Of a stretch of DNA of 19,110 nucleotides, positions 13,525 to 19,110 are shown one piece after another. Under the pieces are notes generated by a model, which searched no databases, had not been told where the DNA came from, and saw only the letters and a program-made list of their open reading frames with translations. Each line of letters starts with the position of its first letter. Within the stretch, counting starts at the first letter, position 1. The translations under genes and the position numbers were made by a program. The stretch is from the NCBI GenBank assembly GCA_964466035.1, contig CAYXLR010000028.1, positions 1 to 19,110 on the forward strand, read 5' to 3'. Source of the DNA: JANQEA01 sp964466035. GTDB lineage: Bacteria; Bipolaricaulota; Bipolaricaulia; UBA7950; UBA9294.

Positions 13525-14190
13525 CTAGGCGAAGGTTCCGCAGAAGCGAAGGAGACGCTCGCCTCCCGGATCGTTTTGCCAAGTCGTCTCCTCGACAGAC
13601 GTCAACCGGATCCCGGGGAGCCGGCCGGTGGACTGGAGATGCGGGCCGCTGCAGAGATCGGAGAACTCGCCGTGGGAGTAGACGGTCACCGTCGGTGCGT
13701 CGATCCTCTCCAGGATCTCGAGTTTCAGCACTTCGCCGCGCCGGATGAGCCAGGTCCTCGCCTCGCCCTTCGACAACGACTCCCTTTCGATCGGCAAATC
13801 CTCCGCAATGATCCGGTCGACCTCGACCTGGATTCGCTCGAGATCGTCCTCCGTGAGCGCTCTCCCGATCTCCAAGTCGTACTGGAAAAGGTTTTCGGCA
13901 ATCGGATCTCGCCCGAGAGTTGCTCTCGGGAAGAGCCGTTTGGCCGCTTGCGCCACGACGTGCGCCGCCGTGTGACGCACCACGCGGGCGCCCTCCGGCG
14001 CGGCGGCCGTGAGGAGCGTCATCCGGCAGTCCTCCTCGAGACGGTCGCGAAGGTCGCGCAACGCACCGTCTACTTCCGCGCAAACTGCGAGATCGGCCAG
14101 CTCGGGCTGCAGCGTTCTTGCGGCCTCTCGAAGACGGGTTCCTCGCACGACCGTACGCTCCGATCCGTCCGGCAGTCGTATCCTGACCAT
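13525..14190 (-). CDS. Free-standing threonyl-tRNA synthetase TGS plus editing domain
   Basis: A 221-aa protein equal to the N-terminal third of bacterial ThrRS. Residues 1-61 form the TGS domain (MVRIRLPDGSERTVV...). Residues 62-221 form the tRNA-SAD editing domain. The editing-site residues are all present and near the standard numbering: His73 and His77 in HTAAH, Cys180 and His184 in DLCSGPH. In full ThrRS this domain hydrolyses Ser-tRNA(Thr). Here the protein stops at ERLLRFCGTFA, right where the catalytic core would start, and no core sequence follows in the 92 bases before the convergent gene. ATG at 14190 is chosen because AAGGAG lies 8 bases upstream and the TGS domain starts there; the open frame further upstream is not ThrRS-like. 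It could be a trans-editing factor or a truncated paralogue. Confidence 0.85.
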   Translation of the reverse strand: MVRIRLPDGSERTVVRGTRLREAARTLQPELADLAVCAEVDGALRDLRDRLEEDCRMTLLTAAAPEGARVVRHTAAHVVAQAAKRLFPRATLGRDPIAENLFQYDLEIGRALTEDDLERIQVEVDRIIAEDLPIERESLSKGEARTWLIRRGEVLKLEILERIDAPTVTVYSHGEFSDLCSGPHLQSTGRLPGIRLTSVEETTWQNDPGGERLLRFCGTFA

Positions 14191-14584
14191 CGGCTCACTC
14201 CTTTCGAGCGGCGGACTCCCTTCGTACTTGCGGTTCGCCCGCTGTTGACCTGCCCGCTCGATGGGTGGAAGCCGAATGGCCGAAGGCCAAAGAGAAAGAC
14301 CGCAGGTGGCGCCTGCAGCCCCTGTCGGACTTCCCGTCGAGCGAACTAGCCCGCAGCTAGCGGCCCGCAGAAAGTCCGTTGCACGTCGTACCAACACCAA
14401 CCGGAACGACCCGTGACTGCGTCGGTCTGTTCCGCCGCTGCTGGTTCATGTCGGCCCACTCTAGTCCGAAACGGCCTGTCAGTCAATAGAGGAAGGTTAT
14501 TTGATCTCTATTGGTGCCATCCTGCCAGGCTCCTCCATGGAGCCGGCATTGTCCGGTCAGTATCATCCACCTCGGGTGATCTGT
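14191..14584. promoter_or_regulatory. Divergent intergenic region with two inverted repeats
   Basis: This 394-base interval separates the divergent editing-domain gene and the amidotransferase-like gene. Two structures stand out near the latter. CAATAGAG (14484-14491) and CTCTATTG (14506-14513) form a perfect 8-bp AT-rich dyad with a 14-base spacer, unusual in this GC-rich DNA. The second is a hairpin 14523-14548 with stem TGCC-GGCTCC against GGAGCC-GGCA and one bulged A. The first could be an operator, the second a leader hairpin. I see no T-box and no terminator T-run. Confidence 0.35.
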
Positions 14585-15349
14585 GTGAAGACCTCGGCCA
14601 CTTGGCTTGTTCTTCTTCTCGTGCTCTGCGCGATCCCCGCGCTTTCGGCGGCGGATGTCCCGGTTTCGATCGACGCGACGCTCGGCCTCTACGTCGGAGA
14701 TGGCGCGCATCCGGCCTGCACCGACGCGGCGCGGCGGATGTTCGAGTCGATGGGCGTCCGGATCGTTGAGATCATCGCGGCCAGCTTCAACAACGACGAC
14801 GTCGACGGGATCGACGTCTTCTATTTCGCCGGCGGCGAGTCGGGGCCGTACATCGACGACATCACCCCGGGGGGCAAAGCGCTACTGAGACGACGGGTGG
14901 TCGAGGGGGCCGCGTACATCGGGACCTGCGCCGGTTCGATGTTCGCCGCAGCGGTTCAGGTCTGGGAGGGCTACACGATGACGCGCGGGCAGCTCGGCGT
15001 CTTCTCGGGCGATGCGGTCGGTCCCGCGCCGGACATCTGCGGACCGAACGGCGGCGTCTGCACCTGCTGGATCGACGTCAACACCGAGCACCCGATCGGC
15101 CGAGGCATCCCCGAGTCGATCGAGATCAGCTACTACAACAGCCCGTTCTTCCGATTCCTCGATGGCTCATCGGTAGAGATCGTTGCAACGTACCAGGCGA
15201 CCGGAGAGCCGACGATCATCGCCGCTCCGTACGGTTCCGGACGGGTCGTCCTCACCGGCGTCCATCCGGAGTGGATGCCCGGCCCACCGTGGGACCTGAT
15301 GACGAACGCGGTTCTCTGGTGCCTCGGTCGACTCGAGACAGCTGACTAG
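14585..15349 (+). CDS. Exported class I glutamine-amidotransferase-like protein (BPL_N type)
   Basis: A 254-aa protein from GTG 14585, which follows GGTGATC (a strong anti-16S match) by 3 bases. An in-frame ATG exists at 14501, but only the later start gives a normal signal peptide (MKTSATWLVLLLVLCAIPALSAA). The mature part is a class I amidotransferase-like fold of the biotin-protein-ligase N-terminal family (PF09825 type). DVFYFAGGESGPYI is followed by the nucleophile elbow YIGTCAGSMFAA (Cys115), and VVLTGVHPEW supplies His227 and Glu229, so the Cys-His-Glu triad is complete. TCAGS and GVHPEW are also typical. Outside the cytoplasm no glutamine-dependent synthase partner is expected, so a hydrolase or peptidase role is as likely. 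Several extra cysteines (about 152-161) may form disulfides. Confidence 0.85.
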   Translation: MKTSATWLVLLLVLCAIPALSAADVPVSIDATLGLYVGDGAHPACTDAARRMFESMGVRIVEIIAASFNNDDVDGIDVFYFAGGESGPYIDDITPGGKALLRRRVVEGAAYIGTCAGSMFAAAVQVWEGYTMTRGQLGVFSGDAVGPAPDICGPNGGVCTCWIDVNTEHPIGRGIPESIEISYYNSPFFRFLDGSSVEIVATYQATGEPTIIAAPYGSGRVVLTGVHPEWMPGPPWDLMTNAVLWCLGRLETAD

Positions 15350-15362
15350 ACGCGGGATCTAA

Positions 15363-16220
15363 CTACCAAGCCGCTTGCGCGCCCTTGATGAGGAAGCCGC
15401 CGGACCTCTGATCCTTCTCCAGTTCGAGGATGCCTTCCTTCCCCGCTTCTTCGAGCAGCTCGCCGAAGGAGCGGAAGCCGTAGTACGACTCGCTGAAGCC
15501 CGGCTTCCGACGCTTGAGCGTTTGCTTGATCATCGATCCCCAGATGCTCTGGCCTTCGCCGCGTTCTTCGACCAGCGCTTCGTACGTCTCGACGACGAGC
15601 GCCCACGCCTCCTTCTTCTTGTCGTCGACCGGAGGCGTTGCGGCCTTCTCGGTCTTCTTCCCGGCCGACTTCTTGGCCGGCGCCTTGCTCGCCTTCGGCT
15701 TCGGCTGTTTGCGCCGCACGAGGTCGTCGTAGTAGAGGAACTCGTCGCAGTTCGCGATCAGGAGATCCGACGTCGAGCTCTTCACCCCGACGCCGATCAC
15801 GGTCTTGTTGTTCTCGCGCAGCTTGCTGACGAGCGGGGAGAAGTCGGAATCGCCGCTGATGATGACGAACGTGTCGACGTGCTCCTTCGTGTAGCAGAGG
15901 TCGAGCGCGTCGACGACCATCCGGATGTCGGCCGAGTTCTTGCCCGACTGACGCACGTGCGGGATCTCGATCAGCTCGAACGACGCCTCGTGCATCGGCT
16001 TCTTGAAGTCCTTGTAGCGCTCCCAATCGCAGTAGGCCTTCTTGACGACGATGTTTCCCTTGAGCAGCAGCCGCTCGAGCACCTTGCCGACGTCGAACTT
16101 CGGGTACTCCGCTTCCTTCACGCCCAGCGCGATGTTCTCGAAGTCGCAGAACAGCGCCATGTTGATCGTCTCCGCCGCATGGACCAGCAGCGCAGACCCT
16201 TCCGCACGTTTGGTTGGCAT
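15363..16220 (-). CDS. NYN-domain RNase-like protein with C-terminal LOTUS/OST-HTH domain
   Basis: A 285-aa cytoplasmic protein. Residues about 20-167 are a NYN (PIN-like) nuclease domain with the acidic residues Asp26 (FCDFENI), Asp98 (KNSADIRMVVDAL) and Asp124/Asp126 (IISGDSDFSPL), which bind the metal for RNA cleavage. A lysine- and alanine-rich linker (about 171-202) follows. Residues about 203-283 form a LOTUS/OST-HTH domain (SYYGFRSFGELLEEAGKEGIL), which in other proteins binds structured RNA. The NYN-LOTUS pairing is widespread in bacteria; the target is unknown. ATG at 16220 is chosen for its GAGGGGAACC ribosome site; upstream codons in the frame are not family-like. It lies convergent with the amidotransferase-like gene, with only 13 bases between the stop codons. 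Confidence 0.92.
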   Translation of the reverse strand: MPTKRAEGSALLVHAAETINMALFCDFENIALGVKEAEYPKFDVGKVLERLLLKGNIVVKKAYCDWERYKDFKKPMHEASFELIEIPHVRQSGKNSADIRMVVDALDLCYTKEHVDTFVIISGDSDFSPLVSKLRENNKTVIGVGVKSSTSDLLIANCDEFLYYDDLVRRKQPKPKASKAPAKKSAGKKTEKAATPPVDDKKKEAWALVVETYEALVEERGEGQSIWGSMIKQTLKRRKPGFSESYYGFRSFGELLEEAGKEGILELEKDQRSGGFLIKGAQAAW

Positions 16221-16326
16221 GGTTCCCCTCGCTTCGATTTCCCCCTCGTTTGCTGCTTCCCACCGTAGCGATCTCAAAGGATCGGATCAAGTGACCGCCA
16301 CGGATCCGGCCGCGCTTGGGCGCTTC

Positions 16327-16770
16327 TCACTCCCCCAGCTCGATGTACCCCGCCAGCGCGGCCTTCTCCGGATCGGCGGGGCGGATCATCCCGGTCTTGC
16401 AGTCGTAGTAGCCCATCTTGCGGTAGAAGCCCTCCACGCCGGGGACGGCGAAGAGGAGGTGCGTCGAGCGCGGCGCGGCTTGGTGGAGAAGTCCCATGAT
16501 CGTCCGCCCGACGCCTCGCCCTTGGTAGTCCGGATGCACCGCCACGTCGAAGACCGCGCTGGCGACATACCCATCGGAAAGGAGCCTCCCCATGCCGACC
16601 ACACGATCGCCGTCCCACGCCAAGACGCAAGCGTACGAGCGCCGGCAGGCCTCCCGATACCGCTTGGGGTCCCGGCCGCCAAGCTCGGCGGCGCGGAACA
16701 GCTCGTCGATCTGATCGAAGTCAGCGGACGCGAAGTCGCCGTCGTACCGGATCTCTCTTCCCGCGCTCAT
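16327..16770 (-). CDS. GNAT-family N-acetyltransferase
   Basis: 147 aa, the normal length for a single GNAT domain. The acetyl-CoA pyrophosphate loop is DYQGRGVGRTIM (QGRGVG at 83-88) after the strand ASAVFDVAVHP. LLFAVPGVEGFYRKMGYYDCK is the typical C-terminal part, with the FYxKMGY motif holding the conserved Tyr. The substrate cannot be told; this short type often acetylates small amines. ATG at 16770 has GGTGGGG just upstream. It follows the flavodoxin gene by 30 bases on the same strand, so they may share a transcript. Confidence 0.92.
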   Translation of the reverse strand: MSAGREIRYDGDFASADFDQIDELFRAAELGGRDPKRYREACRRSYACVLAWDGDRVVGMGRLLSDGYVASAVFDVAVHPDYQGRGVGRTIMGLLHQAAPRSTHLLFAVPGVEGFYRKMGYYDCKTGMIRPADPEKAALAGYIELGE

Positions 16771-16800
16771 GCCCCACCAAATCGGGCGCAGGCGTCCGCA

Positions 16801-17268
16801 CTAGAGGAGTCCCGCCAGCCGGTCGACCGCCGCGGCTGTCGTCTTCTCTCGGCGCGATTTCGCCCAGTTGATGATCGCGGCCCCGACGATCGTGCCGCCC
16901 TTCGCCTTGCAGAGCTTCTTCATCTGCCGGATCGCGCGGTTCCCGCCCATCCACGGATACGGGAACTGCTGCGTCACCAGGCACGCGACCTTCTTCCCCT
17001 CCAGCGATCCGACTCCCTCCAGATACGCCGTCAGGACGGGCGACAGGGAGAACGCCTCCACCGCCGAGCCGAAGACGACCTCGTCGTAGGGACCGACGTC
17101 GGGTTTCGTGGCAAGCTCGAATTCGCGCGCGCCCCGCTTCCGCTCCCCGACGACGGTCACCTGCTCCAGATTCACCGTGTGCCCAGCCGTGGCAAGCCGT
17201 TCCTTCAGCTTCTCGGCGACCGACAGCGTGTTCCCGGTCCACGAGTAGACGACGATCCCGATGTTCAT
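16801..17268 (-). CDS. Flavodoxin
   Basis: 155 aa, a long-chain-sized flavodoxin-fold protein that binds FMN and carries low-potential electrons. The N-terminal phosphate loop MNIGIVVYSWTGNTLSVAEKL (residues 9-14 SWTGNT) is diagnostic. EVVFGSAVEAFSLSPVL and KKVACLVTQQFPYPWMGG supply the 60s and 90s loops, with Trp106 and Tyr104 near the flavin. The C-terminal half is slightly basic (KSRREK), unlike the very acidic electron-transfer flavodoxins, so it may be a flavodoxin-like quinone or regulatory protein instead. ATG at 17268 follows GGAGGTG with 7-8 bases spacing. The much longer reading frame running upstream through DeoD in another frame is not real. Confidence 0.9.
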   Translation of the reverse strand: MNIGIVVYSWTGNTLSVAEKLKERLATAGHTVNLEQVTVVGERKRGAREFELATKPDVGPYDEVVFGSAVEAFSLSPVLTAYLEGVGSLEGKKVACLVTQQFPYPWMGGNRAIRQMKKLCKAKGGTIVGAAIINWAKSRREKTTAAAVDRLAGLL

Positions 17269-17378
17269 CTCTTGCACCTCCGAACCGATCCGTTGGTTTC
17301 GACCCAGCATAGCGGAGCGGGGTGCGGAATGCACTGCGCGGCGTTCCGGACTCGTGGGATTCCGCGCAGGCGGGCGGA

Positions 17379-18080
17379 CTACGGTGCGACCTCGAGCGCG
17401 ATCTCGGCCATCCGGGTGAAGCCCCGCTCCCGCTGTTCGGAGGAGACCCTCTCGTGGGTCGTCAGGTTGTCGGTGACGGTGAGGATCGACAGCGCCTCGA
17501 CTCCGAACTTCGCAGCGAGGGTGTACAGCCCTGCGGTCTCCATTTCGACCGCGAGGACTCCGAAGGCGGCCCATCGCTTCCAGGATTCCGGATCGTCGTG
17601 GTAGAACGTGTCGGACGAGAGGACGTTCCCCACCCACACGGTCGCGGCGCCGACCTTGGCCGCCTCGTAGGCCCTCAGCAGGAGCTCGAAGCCGGCCGTC
17701 GGCGCGAAGTCCATCCCGTCGAATCGCAGCCGGTTGATGTGCGAGTCGGTCGACGCGGCCATCGCCAACACGACGTCGCCGATCTCCAGATCCGGCTGGA
17801 GCGCCCCGCAGGTCCCGACGCGGATCAACGTCTTGACGCCGTACTCCGCGATCAGCTCGTGGACGTAGATCGAATGCGAGGGGATCCCCATCCCGGTCCC
17901 CATGACCGAGACCCGCTTCCCCTGATACGTGCCGGTGAATCCCAGCATCCCGCGCACCTCGTTGAAACAGACGGCGTCTTCCAGCAGCGTCTCCGCGATG
18001 AACTTGGCGCGCAGCGGGTCGCCGGGGAGCAGAATGCTCGGGGCGACGTCTCCCTTGCTCGCGCCGATGTGGATACTCAC
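17379..18080 (-). CDS. deoD: Purine nucleoside phosphorylase, DeoD type
   Basis: A hexameric cytoplasmic enzyme that splits purine (deoxy)nucleosides with phosphate into base and (deoxy)ribose-1-phosphate, in nucleoside salvage. The 233-aa protein is complete. The phosphate-site residues Gly20 and Arg24 (LPGDPLRAKFIAET), Arg43 (VRGMLGFTGTY) and Arg87 (LIRVGTCGA) are present, as are ribose-site Glu179/Glu181 (VEMETAG) and the base-binding catalytic Asp204 in TVTDNLTTHE. The start at GTG 18080 gives MSIHIGA, matching the Bacillus-type DeoD N-terminus (MSVHIGA), and has AGGAGG 6 bases upstream. A TTG one codon earlier at 18083 is less likely. It lies 129 bases downstream of the Crp/Fnr gene on the same strand. 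Confidence 0.96.
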   Translation of the reverse strand: MSIHIGASKGDVAPSILLPGDPLRAKFIAETLLEDAVCFNEVRGMLGFTGTYQGKRVSVMGTGMGIPSHSIYVHELIAEYGVKTLIRVGTCGALQPDLEIGDVVLAMAASTDSHINRLRFDGMDFAPTAGFELLLRAYEAAKVGAATVWVGNVLSSDTFYHDDPESWKRWAAFGVLAVEMETAGLYTLAAKFGVEALSILTVTDNLTTHERVSSEQRERGFTRMAEIALEVAP

Positions 18081-18209
18081 CAAGTACCTCCTCGCTCGGG
18101 ATGCTCACACATACATCATCCGCGCCCGCTCGGACAAGGCTCCGAGGCGAACGGATGAGGGGACGGCGCATGTCGTCCCCTCGGCGTCTTCCGGCTCACG
18201 TCGCGTCGA

Positions 18210-18869
18210 TCAGGTCGCGTGGCACTTCTTCCGCAGTCCGGCCTCGTTCTTGATCACGATCCGGTATCGGCTCTTGTCGAGAATCCCCTCCCTGGCGAAC
18301 CGGTTGAGCGCCAGGGTCGTGTTCTCACGCGCCGATCCGATCATGTCGGCGAGCTCCTTGTGCGTCACGGAGAGGCCGATCAGGATCCCTTCCTTGGTTT
18401 CCACCCCGTACTCGTCGGAGAGCTTCAGGAGCTGTCTCGAAAGGCGGGCCTGGATGTCGCGGAACGCGAGATCCTCGAGCGTCTCTTCGAACTCGCGCAT
18501 CCGGGCGGCGAAGTGCTGGACCAACTGCTGGAGGGTCGCCGGGTCCTCGCCGATCAGCTTCATGAAGACCTTCTTGTCGACGCATCGGAGGACCGTCTCC
18601 TCGATCGCCGTCGCGAGGTGCCGCCGGTGCTTTTCGCCGACGAGGCACATCTCACCGAAGATCTCCCCCGCATCGACGATCGTCAGCGTCAGCTTCTTCC
18701 CGCTCTCGTCGAGGTAGGCGAGCTTGACTCGCCCGCTCTCCACGATGTAGACGGAGCTGCTCGGCGTTCCCGGATGGTAGATCGTCTCGCCGCGATCGAC
18801 GTCAACGAGATCCCCAAGATCGGCCCACAGTTCGGTGAAGCTCACCTTCTTGCTCGTGGTCGACAACAT
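18210..18869 (-). CDS. Crp/Fnr-family transcriptional regulator
   Basis: 219 aa, the normal length. Residues about 12-125 are a cyclic-nucleotide-binding-type beta barrel (ETIYHPGTPSSSVYIVESGRV, FGEMCLVGEKHRRHLATA). A dimerisation helix spans about 113-150. The winged helix-turn-helix follows at about 165-205, with recognition helix SARENTTLALNRFAREGIL. FNR's four cluster cysteines are absent, so it is not an oxygen sensor of the FNR type. The phosphate-contact region FGEMCLVG...RRHLATA keeps an arginine pair that could bind cAMP or another nucleotide. ATG at 18869 has AGGGAGGG upstream. A GCAAG-N4-CTTGC dyad 24 bases before the start could be its own operator. It lies between 16S rRNA and deoD, all on the minus strand. 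Confidence 0.93.
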   Translation of the reverse strand: MLSTTSKKVSFTELWADLGDLVDVDRGETIYHPGTPSSSVYIVESGRVKLAYLDESGKKLTLTIVDAGEIFGEMCLVGEKHRRHLATAIEETVLRCVDKKVFMKLIGEDPATLQQLVQHFAARMREFEETLEDLAFRDIQARLSRQLLKLSDEYGVETKEGILIGLSVTHKELADMIGSARENTTLALNRFAREGILDKSRYRIVIKNEAGLRKKCHAT

Positions 18870-18892
18870 GCGCCCTCCCTCTTTTCACTGTC

Positions 18893-18906
18893 GCAAGCGT
18901 ACTTGC
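18893..18906. promoter_or_regulatory. Putative Crp/Fnr-type operator
   Basis: GCAAG CGTA CTTGC is a perfect 5-4-5 dyad, the same half-site spacing as classical FNR/CRP-family sites (TTGAT-N4-ATCAA). It lies 23-37 bases upstream of the regulator's own ATG, where binding would block transcription, so autorepression is a reasonable guess. Confidence 0.4.
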
Positions 18907-19063
18907 ATGACAAGCAACGGGGCAGGAAAGGGAGGACCCCGGGGTGGTCAATTCCAGCGCGAAAGAGGTAACACACGTCACCTAGATGGTGGAAGGCTGG
19001 GCAACGGGATGAAAAGGGATAGCGCGGTACATCACTTGCGGTGGTTGGTCCTGTGCTCCCTAG

Positions 19064-19110
19064 AAAGGAGGTGATCCAGCCGCAGGTTCTCCTACGGCTA
19101 CCTTGTTACG
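19064..19110 (-). rRNA. 16S rRNA, 3' end (partial)
   Basis: The reverse strand reads CGTAACAAGGTAGCCGTAGG, then AGAACCTGCGGCTGGATCACCTCCTTT. This is the universal bacterial 16S 3' end with the anti-Shine-Dalgarno CCTCCTTT at 19064-19071. The rest of the gene lies beyond the window. No tRNA-Ile or tRNA-Ala is seen in the 194 bases downstream before the Crp/Fnr start codon, and no 23S gene follows. Confidence 0.98.

Noticed and set aside
14191..14330. T-box riboswitch upstream of the ThrRS-like gene
   Set aside because: A GC-rich GCAGG/CCTGC hairpin is present, but the T-box core (GGTGGnACCGCG) is not found on the minus strand in sense orientation.
13219..14349. Long plus-strand frames antisense to the ThrRS editing gene
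   Set aside because: High-GC shadow: arginine-rich, no family motif, no ribosome site, and the opposite strand has a clear conserved protein.
16042..17604. 520-aa plus-strand frame across NYN, GNAT, flavodoxin and part of deoD
   Set aside because: It is antisense to four recognisable genes and has composition typical of shadow frames in GC-rich DNA.
16801..18171. 456-aa minus-strand frame joining deoD sequence to flavodoxin, a possible fusion
   Set aside because: Only the last 155 codons are in the flavodoxin frame; the upstream part is out of frame with DeoD. Each gene has its own ribosome site.
18945..18960. Terminator at the palindrome ACCCCGGGGT after 16S
   Set aside because: The 10-bp palindrome has no loop or T-run suitable for an intrinsic terminator.
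18870..19063. tRNA gene in the 16S downstream region
   Set aside because: I found no GGTTCGAATCC-type T-arm and no cloverleaf-compatible stretch.

Overview
The window is GC-rich bacterial DNA. It ends in the 3' end of a 16S rRNA gene on the minus strand, and most genes have clear Shine-Dalgarno sequences. The phylum cannot be settled from these 19 kb. The mix of unrelated single genes, exported proteins of poorly known families, many REP/RAYT repeats and a run of 100 Ns suggests a draft or metagenome-assembled genome. The 16S gene has no tRNA and no 23S gene in the 194 bases after it; a Crp-type regulator gene follows instead, so 16S looks unlinked from 23S here.

Left part (1-4955) is repeat-rich. 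It has a minus-strand pair (a 43-aa zinc ribbon that is easy to miss, and an unrecognised 199-aa protein), then two full-length REP-associated tyrosine transposases (RAYTs, 218 aa each, HUH motif and Tyr119). Each RAYT lies between its own 23-24 bp inverted ends of the type TTCCGGGGACACA / AATCGGGGGACACA. A nitroreductase and a short-chain dehydrogenase, divergently oriented, sit between the RAYTs. Orphan copies of the same ends are scattered from 167 to about 11000. The N gap after RAYT2 is flanked by an exact 55-bp duplication and is best read as an assembly joint.

Middle part (4956-12275): an ArsB/NhaD-type membrane transporter; a relic of another RAYT subfamily; a membrane-anchored two-lobed aspartyl protease-like protein; a minus-strand pair made of a caspase-like lipoprotein (DUF6345-like) and an exported partner; a Rossmann NAD(P)-binding oxidoreductase; a gene fragment resembling the pyruvate kinase C-terminal domain and cut off inside a repeat; and a second exported caspase-like protein that is visibly more AT-rich and lies between two direct 33-bp repeats.

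Right part (12445-19110): a C45/Ntn-type amidohydrolase gene broken by one extra C; a free-standing threonyl-tRNA synthetase TGS plus editing domain without catalytic core; an exported glutamine-amidotransferase-like protein (BPL_N type); and a minus-strand run NYN-LOTUS protein, GNAT acetyltransferase, flavodoxin, purine nucleoside phosphorylase DeoD, Crp/Fnr regulator, 16S rRNA. The genes do not form one pathway. The common threads are repeat traffic driven by RAYTs and an unusual number of exported protease- or amidohydrolase-fold proteins.
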